A stretch of 64,000 nucleotides of DNA from Metellina segmentata (taxonomy: Eukaryota > Arthropoda > Arachnida > Araneae > Tetragnathidae): the NCBI GenBank assembly GCA_947359465.1, contig OX375872.1, positions 125,562,337 through 125,626,336 of the forward strand, written 5' to 3'. Under the pieces are notes generated by a model. The model was not told the origin of the DNA. It ran no database searches and saw only the letters and a list, made by a program, of their open reading frames with translations. A program made the position numbers and the translations under genes. Positions 22,271 through 33,604 of this stretch are shown here, one piece after another. Position 1 is the stretch's first letter; each line of letters starts with the position of its first letter.

Positions 22271-22339
22271 CGCTTTCTTAGGAAACCGAAGCTTAAGGAT
22301 AGGTAGGTAGGTAGGCGTTTTAATGAACAAACATCGCAA

Positions 22340-22660
22340 AGGTGTAACTCAGCGGGCTATTGGCAACCCTAAGGGATCAATCCCTAAGGGAAAGAACCGA
22401 GGACAACACTACGTAATTTTGAACCACGGTCAGACGACGAGGCAACATCTGAGCTGGCGCCCCACTCACAAAATTCCACACTGCGCCAGTGTGAGGACAA
22501 TTGGGGCCACGACATATTTAACGTGCACCAGTCCCCACTTCCACGAATCCTTCGGGAGACCGAGTATCGTACTCACAACCCTAAATTTCTTAATCCGTTA
22601 CTCTTCCATCTGGGCTACCACGGCCGTTTGTTACGAAGGAGAACAGTGCGACAAGTATCC
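22340..22660 (-). repeat. S2 SINE copy, diverged
   Basis: Reverse-strand copy: the head at about 22625 reads GGCCGTGGTAGCCCAGATGG and the tail at about 22345 GCCAATAGCCCGCTG. The middle shares GGGGCGCCAGCTCAGATG with S1. The 151-codon plus-strand ORF is the SINE read through and not a gene. Confidence 0.8.
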
Positions 22661-22763
22661 AGTCTTCGCCATTATGACGAAATTAGATTATGTAACACTA
22701 GGTAACATTGATGTAACATTATGTAACGTTAATGTAAATCGGAGAGGGGGCATTGATGTACAT

Positions 22764-23425
22764 TTGGGGCCGCGATAAACTGGTTGCAAAAGTAACGGAT
22801 TAGTAATGGTAAAATGGTAATTTTAGTTAACGTCGTACTAGAGCAACACAACGGGCTATTGACGACGGTCCGGGATCAGTCCCTTAAGGGAAATCTCCGA
22901 GGACAACACCTCGTAATTTTGAACCACGGTCAGATGACGAAGCAACACCTGAGCTGGTACCCCACTCCAAACTTCCACACCAACCCAACGTGAGGACTTT
23001 CGGCCGCGACAGATTAAAGGTGCATCAGCCGCCTCTACACCATACGCTTACAAACATCCATGCCCGGACCCGGATTCGAACCAGGAACCTTCCGATCTAG
23101 AGGCTAACACCTTAACCACTATGCCGGTTGGTCGGCATTAACGGATTAGCAAACGGAGGGTTGCGAGTTCGAATTTAGCCAAAGACCGTCGTGTACAAAG
23201 GGGGCTGGTGTGCGTTAAATCTGTCGTGGTCTCAAATGTCCTCACGTTGCCGTGGTGTAAAAGTTTCGAGAGTGGGGTGCCAGTTCAGGTAGGGCATCGT
23301 CCTCTGACCGTGGTTCGAATTTACGAGGTGTTGTCCTCGATCTTTCCCTTGGGGGATTGATCTCGGACTGTCGTTAATATCCCGTTGTGTTGCTCCAGTA
23401 CGACGTTAACTAAAATACTCACCTG
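22764..23425 (+). mobile_element. S2 SINE split by an S1 SINE
   Basis: The S2 head (GGGGCCGCGATAAACTGG...GTAACGGATTAG) ends at 22803 and resumes at 23139 (TAACGGATTAGCAAACGGAGGGTTGCGAGTTCGAA). The interruption is an S1 SINE. The S2 tail ends near 23425 at CGACGTTAACTAAAATACTCACC. Confidence 0.88.
22804..23138 (-). mobile_element. S1 SINE inserted in an S2 SINE
   Basis: Minus-strand S1 with an intact B box (GGATTCGAACC in reverse near 23070). The TSD TAACGGATTAG is at 22793-22803 and 23139-23149; it is part of the S2 tRNA-like head, so S1 was active after this S2 copy landed. Confidence 0.9.
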
Positions 23426-23599
23426 ATGCAAATGTGTGCAGAGGCATTAACCCATTGTACTAATTCTTTGTGTGCTAGAAACCTTTGAGAGTTGTCTCAT
23501 GCTCTGCAAGACATTCGTATTTGCAATGAACGAGCAAGTAAAGCAGGTACAACTTTGGATCCAATATTGCGTTCATTTCATCCGCATCTCCATCCCAAT

Positions 23600-24160
23600 G
23601 GAGATAGACCTTGGTTGCTCAGTTGGAAGAGTAACGGGTTAAGAACCAGATGATTGCTAGTTCGAAATTCTATCCGGCCGATGATCGCCATGTACACAGG
23701 GGCTTGCAGGTTAAATCTGTCGTGGCCTCAATGATCCGAACGTTGGTGTGGTGTGGAAGTTTGGTACAGGTAGTCAATTAACGTCGCACAGCGGGCAAAT
23801 AGCTAAATTGTCTCCAATAGCTAAATTGTGTTGCTCTAGTGAGGAATTAATTAATATTTCGATTACCGAGGATAACACCACCTCATTCTGAAGCATGGTC
23901 AGATGACGAGTGTGACACCTGAGCTGGCACTCCACTCTCCGAACTTCGATACCGCTCCGACGTAAGGACATTTGAGGCCACGACAAATTTAAGGTGCACC
24001 AGCCCCCGTGTATACGATGGTCTTCGGTTGGAATGAGTTGCGAACTCGCAAATCTCCGTTTGCTAATCCGCTACTGTACAAACTGGGCTACCGTTTGGAG
24101 AGTGGGGTGCCAGGTCAGGTATTGTTTTCATTATCTGACTGGTTCAGAATTACGTGGTGT
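23600..24160. repeat. SINE fragments in opposite orientations
   Basis: 23605-23770 (+) holds an S2 head and middle (GTTGCTCAGTTGGAAGAGTAACGG), 23772-24105 (-) an S2 copy including its head (GGGCTACC in reverse at about 24100), and 24106-24164 (+) the middle of another copy, interrupted by the MITE at 24165. Confidence 0.75.
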
Positions 24161-24745
24161 TATCTAGAGATGCGACATCGATAGCAAAACATCGATGTTT
24201 TTAAAATTCATTGTATTTAAACTTTTTTCCCCATTTCTTACAGCTGGTTTACCAACTATTGATTCGACATCGACAGCCAAACATCGATGTTCAAAATTAA
24301 AACATCGATGTTGATAATACATCCCCCCAAACCATCGATGTTTTTAAAATTCAGTGTATTTAAACTTGTTTCCCAATTTCTTAAAACTGGTTTAGCAACT
24401 AGTGATGCGACATCGGCTCCAATACATCGATGTTTTTTTTCTAAAACATCAAAGTTTAGAAAACATCGTCATCGATGTCGCATTCCTACTTTTCAGACCC
24501 TCCATCCTTGGTCACTTTGGTCTAAAAGTATGTTCAATTTGCTGATTATAAAAATTATGCTACTTGGTTTATTTTTAAAATTTTTATAACGGTACTTTTT
24601 TCATAAAAAAAAACATCGACAAGTATAAACATCGATGTTACCGAAACATAGACCCCAATACGTCGATGTTAAATACATAGATGTTTTTTAAAAAACATCG
24701 ATGTTTTGAAAACATCGACATCGATGTCGCATCCCTAGTGTTATC
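24157..24745. mobile_element. hAT MITE with ACATCGATGT motif array
   Basis: Element 24165-24737 (573 bp). Ends TAGAGATGCGACATCG and CGATGTCGCATCCCTA are inverted repeats with one or two mismatches. The 8-bp TSD GTGTTATC is at 24157-24164 and 24738-24745. It interrupts a SINE body (GTGGTGTTATC|CGGA). The interior has no coding frame but is packed with the palindromic word ACATCGATGT, about ten or more copies, some imperfect. A second internal terminus-like pair (TAGTGATGCGACATCGG at 24401 and CGATGTCGCATTCCTA ending 24490) suggests a nested or duplicated end. Confidence 0.92.
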
Positions 24746-25060
24746 GGATTTTTCGGGCGGCGGTGGCTCGTTTGGTCGAGCGACTGGAGTTACGAGTTCG
24801 AATCAATCCAAGGACCGTCACACAGTGTGTCATTTTCGCTATGTGGGTGAACAAAATTCTATTTTCGCTGATTGTCGAAAATACATCGTATCTTAAAAGC
24901 AGTATGTTCCTTTAGCAAGACCACTGGAGTAGTTTTCTAAGCAATTTCTCCCAACAGGAAGTACAGGGGTATAAAGTCTTGCTTTGTGCTTTAGCACTAA
25001 CCCAATCTAGTAAATGCGTATTAGTAACTGGAGGAAATCTGAAAAGTGTGGAGGTGTAGT
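24746..25060 (+). repeat. SINE-like head after the MITE, then unassigned
   Basis: 24755-24830 has a tRNA-like head (GGTGGCTCGTTTGGTCGAGCGACTGG, then GTTACGAGTTCGAATC). The remainder to 25060 is unassigned. Confidence 0.5.
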
Positions 25061-25064
25061 ATCC

Positions 25065-25760
25065 GATACGCCAAATTACATTTTTAGTCGCCAAATTACA
25101 TTTTTGCGCCAAATCAAAATGGCAGCCAATCTAAGCAAATCCAAGATGGATTCCAAGATGGCCGCCTTATAGCAAAATCCACACCGTGAATCTTTGCATA
25201 CAGTAGATAAATAGGAATAATTTTTATAGAAAGGAAAAGAAACACACTGAAAAAGAACTGAAAAATATCACCGGTAAATAAAATATCCGGATTTTGAACA
25301 ATTCCATACGTCCGGATTTGGGACTTAGTACTGTATATGGAATTGAAAATAAGGATTTTTTTTGTAGTTATATTGGTCCCCTTTTCTATGATCCTGATAA
25401 TTAACCAGATATTTTTCGATGAGAGAAAAAGCAATGGAGTTTGTTCTCCTATTTATAAGTGTGAGATGGAATATAATTTTAGAAGTATTCTAGCATTTTA
25501 CTTCGCATTATGCGGGCAAATCGATGGGGATATTCCAGGTCAGAGATGAAGATATGGAATTGAAAATGAGAATTTTTTTTGTAACCACGGTACCAGAAGG
25601 AATATTTTTGTATATGAGTCACAGTGTATAACGCACGAGGTTTCAATGCGATAAAACCAGTTTACAGGGAGGAATTTTTTGTAGATAAGTAACTGCATAT
25701 AACGCAAGGCCCCCGCCTGCCAGCAAGACACAATCACCGTTGGCTTCCATGCATATACTA
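25065..25760. other. Unassigned; one side of a loose inverted repeat
   Basis: No gene recognised. Two anchors (about 25205-25245 and 25310-25330) recur inverted at about 29790-29830 and 29568-29590. A short CCAAATTACATTTTT duplication lies at 25070-25105, and the ATTCCAAGATGG/ATCCAAGATGG words repeat at 25137-25165. Confidence 0.4.
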
Positions 25761-25902
25761 AACTAGCCACTGCGTGGCGAGCCCGGCGTTGCCCGCGCCC
25801 GTTGTGTTGCTTTGCTTCGTAAACCAAATTAGCAAACTAAAACCACCAACGCCGTGGCCTTGTAATTTGTTAAATAAAATTATATTGCCCATGACAATTT
25901 GT

Positions 25903-26520
25903 TTAGTGGTGTAGGGTGTGACCACTGCTTGCTAACACTGGGCAATTGTGTTTGGCACGCATAACTATTAAATTATGAAGAGATTGAATACGCAAGGTGA
26001 ACCGAGAGGAATGGATAACGAAACATTTAGGAACTAAAGACAGAAGGTGGAAAAAAGATGGCAAGGTTGAAAAAGCTGAGAAAGAGGGCGAAAATAGCAA
26101 AATTGTGTGGCTTGTTTTTTTGTTAGGAAGAGAAGAAGGCAGAAAAAGTTATTGAAATATGTTGTAGATAAAATTTAAAAATTGCAGCGCGTTACAAAGA
26201 TTCTGAAAATTTTGGAGTGTGTGCCAAATGTTATTATTATATGTGCGATAGATTTGTGAGGAGAGTTGAGACACACACACAGTTAATTTTTTTGAAGTTT
26301 TGAGTAGCCTCTTTGCCGCCGAGTGAACGCTATCGGCGTTGATCGGGGAACACCATGTGAAGGTGGGCTACTTTTGTTCCCCAGAGGGTTGTTCCACACT
26401 ACCGGTAATAAGGAACAGCCCCCGAGGAGCTGTTTGAGTCGCTCCTCTGCACACCCTAAACCCTGGCTTAAAATGTAAGGCCCTGTAAGGTAGTTTTATA
26501 TAAAGCCCGAATATAAAAAT
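25903..26520. other. Helitron interior, unassigned
   Basis: No recognised gene. About 26290-26460 is less AT-rich than its surroundings and includes inverted words (GTTCCCC and CGGGGAAC; GAACAGCCCCCGAGGAGCTGTTTGAG). Minus-strand ORFs look incidental. Confidence 0.4.
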
Positions 26521-26559
26521 TTTATCTACAACAATGAAAAGCCACACGAATTCAACATT

Positions 26560-28560
26560 TTGGAGCGCTGATTAAGTTTTGAACCATGCCAAGTTTTTTT
26601 TACCTTCCGTGTCCATGACATACCCAGGTGGAGTTGGACAGGTGTGAAGTTGGGTTTATGGTTGGACAGTTTGGTGGATGGAATAAGTCTGGAACAGTAT
26701 TGATGGTGTGTTTGAACCGAACCTAAATTTACCACCCGACATGACACGGGTGGGTTTCTACAGATTTAAATACATTAAAAAGAAATATTTGTGAAATTTA
26801 AAAACTATTAATAGAAAATTTAATAACAGTAGTTCAAAAAGACATTATTAACAACAAAAGACTTAACTGAAAGTTTAAAGATTATTAGAACACAACCAAT
26901 ATAAATAATTAAAATTTACAAAATGGATACAAAAGAAATAATGCTGAAATTGTAAAAGGATTAATAGAAACCAAAATAAACTGTGAAATGATATAAATCG
27001 TTTAAAAAGTAATATAGCTGAAATTAAAAAAAAAATAATATACAAAATAAATTAATTACTATTTAAAAAAACACACCAATTTGTGTGGCAATAAGCCTGA
27101 AAGCTGTTGGCTTTGTAGATTTGAGGTTTGGTGTTGGCAATAAGCTTTGAAGAGATTATTGTCAACAAAGTTTTTGGCTGTACATTAGTAGGCTAGCTAC
27201 GATTAATAGAACATAATTAATAAAAATAATGATAATAGAAAAAAAAGAAATATTGCTGAAATTAAAAAAAGGATTAATAGAAACCAAAATAAACTGTGAA
27301 AAGATAAAAATAGTTTACCAAAAAATATTTTTGTTGGTGGCAATAAGCCTGAAAGATGTTGGCTTTGTAGATTTTAGTTATGGTGTTGGCAATAAGCCTT
27401 GAACAGTATTGATGGTGTGTTTGAACAGAACCAAAATTGTTCACCAGACATGACACAGGTGGGTTTGGAATGATTTAAGTAGATTAAAAATAAATATGGG
27501 ATTGACTTTGGATGGTGGCAAATTTACCACCCAACATGACACTGGTGGCTTTCCAGAGATTTGACGTTATCTTTATCGATGGGCAGTTTGTTGCCTTTAA
27601 GGCATTGTCTTAGAAGTTTGGTGGAAATCTTGATGGTGGCTTGAAACAGATATTGGATTTAGAACCCGACTTGAAACTGGTGGTTTGGAGAGGTTTGACA
27701 GTAGCAATAACATTGCATGTAAAATGCTGATAGTGGTTTGAAACACATTGAATGTAGTGTTTTTTTTTTTTTTCGATGATGGCAAATTTACCACCCAACA
27801 GACAGCGGTGGCTTTGCACAGATTTGACAGTGGCTTTATGAATGGACAGATTAGTGGTGGCAATAAACCTTGAACAGTATTGTTGATGTGTTTGAACAGA
27901 AACAAAATTTACCATCCTTGATGAAACAGGTGGCTTTGTACAAATTTGTAGTTTGGTGGTGTGAATAAGCCTGAAACAGTATCGATTATGTATTTGAACA
28001 GAACCAAAATGTAAAAATTGAGTTCTTGTTTTGATACATGACACTGGCATGTTACCACCTGCACCCGACATGACATGGGTAGCCTTGGAGAGATTTGATG
28101 GTGGCTTTATGGATGGGCAGTTTGTTGGTGGCAATAAGCCTTGAAGGCGTTGTATTTGAAGTTTGGTGGAAATCTTGATGGTGGCTTGCAACAGATATTT
28201 TATTTAGCACCCGACTTGACACTGGTGGTTTGGAGAGATTTGACAGTGGCAATAACATTGCATGTAAAATGCTGATAGTGGGTTGAAACGCAATGGATTT
28301 AGTGATGTTTTTTTTGTTTAGATGATGGCAAATTTACCACCCAACAGACACTGGTGGCTTTGCACATATTTGACGGTGGCTTTATGGATGGACAGATTGG
28401 TGGTGTCAATAAGCCTTGAACATTATTGTTCATGTGTTTGAAGAGAAGCAAAATTTACCACCCTACATAACACTGGTGGCTTTGTACAGATTTGAAGTTT
28501 GGTGGTGTGAATAAGCATCGATTGTGTGTTTGAACAGAACCAAAATGTAAAAAATGAGGC
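26560..28560. repeat. Degenerate repeat array in the Helitron
   Basis: Words such as TTTACCACCC(A/G)ACATGACAC.GGTGG, TTTGACGGTGGCTTTATGGATGG and GGTGGCAATAAGCCTTGAA recur about eight times with a loose 200-300-bp spacing. Minus-strand ORFs of 60-193 codons arise from the repeat itself (SVQTHHQYCSRLI recurs within them). These are not treated as genes because frames break between units and the words are repeat-derived. Confidence 0.75.
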
Positions 28561-29080
28561 AAGAAACCAAAATTATCTCACAATAAACCGTTAATATATA
28601 ACTTTAAAAACGATAGTTAGGATTACAAAATTACAATAACAAACAAACAAATAATATTATGCTTTTAAAAAATCGCTGAAACAAACCAAAATTATCTAAC
28701 AATACATCGTTAATACAGAACTTTAAAAACGATAGTTAAGATTCCAAATTTACAATAGCAAACATAGATATGTCTTAAAAAAATTATCAAAAACACAAAA
28801 ACAATAACAAACAAAGGAAAAAGATATTTATGCAATAAAGAAAAAATAAATGTTTATAAAAATCGCTGAAAAAAACCCAAAATTATATAAGAATAAACCG
28901 TTAATAAAAACTATAGTTACGATTTCAAATTACAATAAGAAACAAAGGAAAAAGATAATTATGCTTTGATAAAAGTTATCAAAAACACATTAACAATAAC
29001 AAACAAAGACAAAAGATAATTATGCTTTTAGAAAAGCATTAAAAACAATACAAATTAAATAAAAATGGATTACCGTTTTA
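28560..29080. repeat. AT-rich tandem repeats, about 120-bp units
   Basis: Three to four copies of CAAAATTATCT.ACAATAAACCGTTAATA...AACGATAGTTA.GATT, each followed by ACAATAACAAACAAAG-type text and ATAATTATGCTTTTA.AAA. Confidence 0.7.
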
Positions 29081-29374
29081 GTGGCGTGAGCAGTGCGAAT
29101 AGACGCACACTTAAAAGTCAGAATTTGAATCAGAGGCAAGACCGATTCAAGACTGTTGCCATTCAGAGGAAAACAAATAATAATTAAATATCGCATTAAA
29201 TTAATTTAATTAATTATAAAATGTTCTAGATTAAATTTTAAAAATCGGGCTGGTCAATCAAATTGCTAAAAAATTCGTACTACATGTGTGCCAAATTTCA
29301 TTAGTGTGAATGCCATAAATTCGTCAGGGCACCCCGTACACACATACAGAAACGTCATTTTATAATAGTAGAGA

Positions 29375-30298
29375 TGACACTGTACTAAGTGCCCACCCGG
29401 GCATGGTTCAGTGTCACCCTAATTTTGGTTGCTCCGCGTTGTACATTTTGAGAATGTACTAGACAAAGGCCATCCACTATTTTTCATATAAATTACTGAA
29501 ATATATCTTTAAAGTTTCTAAATGTATGCTCTCATCAAACCTTTTTTCAAAAAAATAAGAATTAATACGATTAGTTATAGAGAACAAAGTCCCAAATCCG
29601 GACGTTTTTCTAATCAGCGTTTTTTTTCCCTCACATTTTTACATCTTTCCGATAGTTTTTAAATATCAAGGAGTTAAACCTATACCTAATTGATGAAACA
29701 ACGCAAAAGTAACGGACATGCCTAGAGCAAATACCACACAGAAAAATTAGGAGATTTGCAAGTAAAAATGGTTCCATTGTATTAAAAAGGTTTTTTCCTT
29801 TTTTAAAAATTATTCCTATTTATGTATCTGATATTTTACTTTACTTTTTAAAACACTACTCGCAGAATTCAAGAGGGGTAAACCCTATTAAAGTAAAATA
29901 AAAGTGTGCAACATACTTGAAAGAATCAACAAACTAATACCAGAATCAACGTAAATACAACGAACGAAGCAATGCAGAATTTTTTCTAAATAGGGTTGCT
30001 TTAAAACTAGATAAAAAGCGCGAAAACTGAAAGGTTAAGACATTTGATGAATCGCCCATAAGTTGTAACGTATAGGATACTACATACCATCCCTGAAAAG
30101 TATAGATCCTGTGTTTTCTTTAGCGCTTATTTGACGGATACTTCTGTTCATAGAAGTATGTTTACTTGCTTTTATTTTTTGAATACTATCATTACTTGGA
30201 TTTCATCTATTTGCAAGATCCTTTTGAATTTGTAGCATATTACGTCTGACGCAAATGCAGATTTAAAATTTCACAACAGGACTTCTAACACATTATAT
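29375..30298. other. Unassigned, AT-rich
   Basis: No gene. Positions about 29568-29590 and 29790-29830 are inverted matches to 25310-25330 and 25205-25245. Confidence 0.45.
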
Positions 30299-30649
30299 AG
30301 CCGTTTAATGGTAATGGTAATTTTAGTTAACGTCGTACTAGAGCAACACAACGGGCTATTGACGACGGTCCGGAATCAGTCCCTTAAGGGAAAGATTCGA
30401 GGACAACACCTCGTAATTTTGAACCACGGTCAGATGACGAAGCAACACCTGAGCTGGCACCCCACTCTCCAAACTTCCACGCCAACCCAACGTGAGGACT
30501 TTCGGCCACGACAGATTTAAGGTGCACCAGCCGCCTCTACACCATACGTTTACAAACACCCATGCCCGGACCCGGATTCGAACCAGGAACCTTCCGATCT
30601 AGAGGCTAACACCTTAACCACTATACCGGTTGGTCGGCAGCCGTTTAAT
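30299..30649 (-). mobile_element. S1 SINE with 11-bp TSD
   Basis: SINE 30310-30638, minus strand, with A-box-like CCGGTATAGTGGTTAAGG, B box GGTTCGAATCC, and the conserved GTGGGGTGCCAGCTCAGGTG body. TSD AGCCGTTTAAT at 30299-30309 and 30639-30649. It is about 99% like the copy at 39018 by eye. ORFs in it (both strands, about 67-70 codons) recur in every S1 copy because the SINE does, and are not genes. Confidence 0.93.
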
Positions 30650-31985
30650 ACTAAAATATTACATGTGTATTGTAGCTTGACTCATTTGACAACAAATTTC
30701 AGAGCAAAAAATTTCTTGCGTGAGTTTGCGATACTGATATTCTTTAAATTTCAGAATGACTAGAAATTTTTTGCTTGTGTATTTTTGACATTTGGGTGAT
30801 AAATTCGAAGCAAACGTAAATCGATACTATTTGAACATATATTTCTCAAGAAATGGAAGAATCTTTGTTACCAGTTACTGTTTGAATTTTTAAAGTGTCA
30901 AAGTGAAAATTCTCGAATTACCTGCCAAAGATTTGTGCAAAAGGCAGTCCTGAGAAATAATTCGTCTTAACTTCAAGGAACTATTACTTTTTCTCATACT
31001 GTGATTCAAAATCTACAGAGTAATTCACAAAGTTGTTCGAGAAATAGGCCTAGAAGGCCTTAAAAAGATTTTTAAGACTGTAGTTTCAAGTATTCAAACC
31101 GAAACTCGTAACCTAGTAGAGACAACTGGTCAAAAGATTTGTCAATGGCCTCTGAAGTAAATTACGAAAGTCAGGTATACGATATTCTACTTCAAATCTG
31201 TCAGAAAGGCTCTGTTGCTTTCCCTGAAAAGGCACAACTATGAAAACGATCTGTGTCTTATTAAAAATTCAGTAAAATTATCTGCAAATCAAGTGCTTGG
31301 GCTACTAGTTGACGCTAATCTTTCAATGCATCAATGTAAAATTATGTAAACAACGCAGAAAACATTAACTAAAATTTGTATACTCCGCACAACAAAATTA
31401 AATAAGCTATACGATTATTACTAGGGAAACTTTTTTGTTGCAGTAAAAAGGGGAAAAGTTGCAATTATCATTCCTTAAAGTTGCATTTATGGAAATAAAG
31501 TTGCATTTTCTTTTGATACGCTAAATTCTAAAATGAATTATTTGTAAAGAATGAAAAAATTCAAAATATATTAACAGTTTTAGTCGTTACCAGTGGTGTA
31601 ATACATACTGAAATACAGAATAACGTTGAATGGTCGATCCTTGGCTAGTAATTTCTATAACATTGAAAAACTGCGCCAGCCGCAATCATATGATGTTCTG
31701 TGTCGGATAGCAGAAGTGCAAAATCCTTTCGCTCAACATTCCGAGGTTTTAAAACGTCATCTACCAGACGAACAACATATTGATGATCGACACTCACCTC
31801 GCAAACTCTGCAGTCGATTACGCAAGTTTCCTCTGGATTATCAAAAGTGCCGACCAATGTGTTAAAAGTACTTCTTGACATTTATTTCATTTTCGTCTGT
31901 TAGAACGAACACCTTCTTTCCGTGAACTTCTTGTTTGATCCGCCATACTTCAGCATTCGCAAGATCAAACACACGTGATCAAAAG
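30650..31985. other. Unassigned
   Basis: No gene identified. The minus frame 31881-31645 contains MSRSTFNTLV and AAGAVFQCYRNY, words reminiscent of Harbinger nuclease N-termini but in the wrong order, so no call is made. At 31455-31510 the word AGTTGCATTTATG begins to recur (more copies at 32100-32260). Confidence 0.35.
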
Positions 31986-32265
31986 AGGGCAGAAAATGGG
32001 CAAAAAATTCAGAGGGCAAAAAATTCAGAGGGCAAAAAATTAAATAGCAATTTTATATTAATTTATTTTAAGCTAAATTTTAAAAAGTTGGAGGTGGTTA
32101 CATTTATGCGAAAAGTTGCATTTATGCAGAAAGTTGCATTTATGTTGCGGTTAGAACTCGCTTACAAAATACCCCATAAAGGAGGAATTTTAGTTTTAGT
32201 ACTTTACATAGAGCGTAGAACGTGTGAAAAAAAGTTGCATTTGTTGCAAAAAGTTGCCCTAGTTA
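31986..32265 (+). repeat. Short tandem repeats
   Basis: AGAGGGCAAAAAATTC is repeated about three times at 31987-32045. AAGTTGCATTTATG-type words are repeated at 32108-32150 and 32233-32265. Confidence 0.7.
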
Positions 32266-33600
32266 TTACTAAAATGGATCATTATCACGGAAAATACAGC
32301 TGCAGGACAACAAATCATTTATCAACTGCCCTATATGGTTAGATACAATTAATGAACGTTCCTTAAAACTGATTTTGTTCAAAGAGAATATCATAGATAC
32401 AACTATATAATGAGGGATGTGATGACACATCACAGAAAAGATACTGGCAATTATTTTCGGGAAAATATCAATCTGAGCAAAGTATGTTTACTATTTCTAT
32501 GCAAAATTTTCTTGTACTAATAAAGAGTAAGAATGAATTATTAACTACCAGTGAAGTAAATAATGTGCAAGATAACTTTAAATCTGTGTTTGTTGTTTTG
32601 ATAGATGTAATCACACACACAACATCAAACAGGGAATACTAACGATAGAAACATCGCCACGTAGATTTTTTAGAAATGATGAGAGGTCTGGTGAAATAAT
32701 TGGGATTAATGTAATCAAGCGATTCCTCTCCAAGTCATTATAATGTTTAAATTCCGGTTTCCAGATGAATTTGTACTTTTTCTGAGCACGAAGCAAGTTT
32801 AAAATATATACCTCAGAAAGTATCCTCAGTGTCTTCAGTGTGCGCATCATATATACATAAAATATTGGTCAATGGAGAATATTGTTTTACATCTGGTATT
32901 CTTCCAATTGGTCAGTTTTTAGAAGCGCAAGAGACAAGAAATATACACAATAGGCGACAAGGAAAATATTTACTGTAAAAATATCAAGAACTGATACGAA
33001 TAGATAAGTCATCATATCAGATCCACTAATTGCTAGTTTACGAGCATGGTCTAAAACTAAACGCTGCCAAATGTTTCCAAAACGAATTATATTTTCTATG
33101 AACCTACCCTTCAATACATAAGTAGACAATTTATTCAGTTGAGATTCTAAGTATATAATTTTGTTATATGTTCAAAAAAAGATTCCCCCTTTAGTTCTTT
33201 TCAATTACATACATCTACTTTATTTTTAAAATTGTTAGGGGAAATGATGGTCCTCCCACTGGGTGCTCCTTCACTAGTGGCCATCACTTCTGGCCTTGTA
33301 GTGGCCAATGACTTAGGTCAAATGTGCCCGCCATTAGGAAAAAAACAACTTTATTTTTAAATGGATCTGTTATAATATATATGATCATTATTCAAGTGTA
33401 TATTAATATACAGTTGAAAAAAATACGCTATATAATTTATCGAACTATAAGTGGAGCAAAGTTGACGAATATCTTTAAATTTATTTCTGCTTTCATGTTA
33501 CTAAAAATCGTTAAATATACACCAAACAATATTTTATCACTCACAGCCTCTTATAACAATTCAAAACCAGTGTTCTTTTGATGCAATAATTTTGTCCACC
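32266..33600. other. Unassigned; two adjacent minus-strand ORFs
   Basis: Frames 33129-32887 (80 codons, with a hydrophobic LFVSVLDIFTVNIFLVAYCV segment) and 32850-32611 (79 codons) are neighbours on the minus strand, in different reading frames, and I do not recognise either. They may be pieces of one old ORF split by a frameshift, or chance. Nothing else is identified. Confidence 0.3.
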
Positions 33601-33604
33601 TAGA

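Larger units (their letters stand above)
25763..29374 (-). mobile_element. Complete non-autonomous Helitron, 3.6 kb
   Basis: Read on the minus strand it begins TCTCTACTATTATAAAATGA (29374) after an A and ends GCAGTGGCTAG (25763) before a T, so removing it joins A to T as Helitrons do. The 3' end has the hairpin GCCACGCAGTGGC overlapping the final CTAG and a GC-rich lead-in (GGGCAACGCCGGGCTCGCC). It carries the hairpin-rich family text (GCAACG, GGTTT..) near its 3' end, linking that dispersed repeat to Helitrons. No Rep/helicase motifs were seen, so it would need help in trans. The interior is mostly two families of degenerate tandem repeats, described separately. Confidence 0.78.

Noticed and set aside
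22323..22778. 151-codon plus-strand ORF as a gene
   Set aside because: It runs antisense through an S2 SINE copy; similar ORFs appear wherever the SINE occurs.
31645..31881. Harbinger nuclease N-terminal fragment
   Set aside because: The words MSRSTFNTLV and QCYRNY resemble that family, but their order is reversed and nothing else matches.
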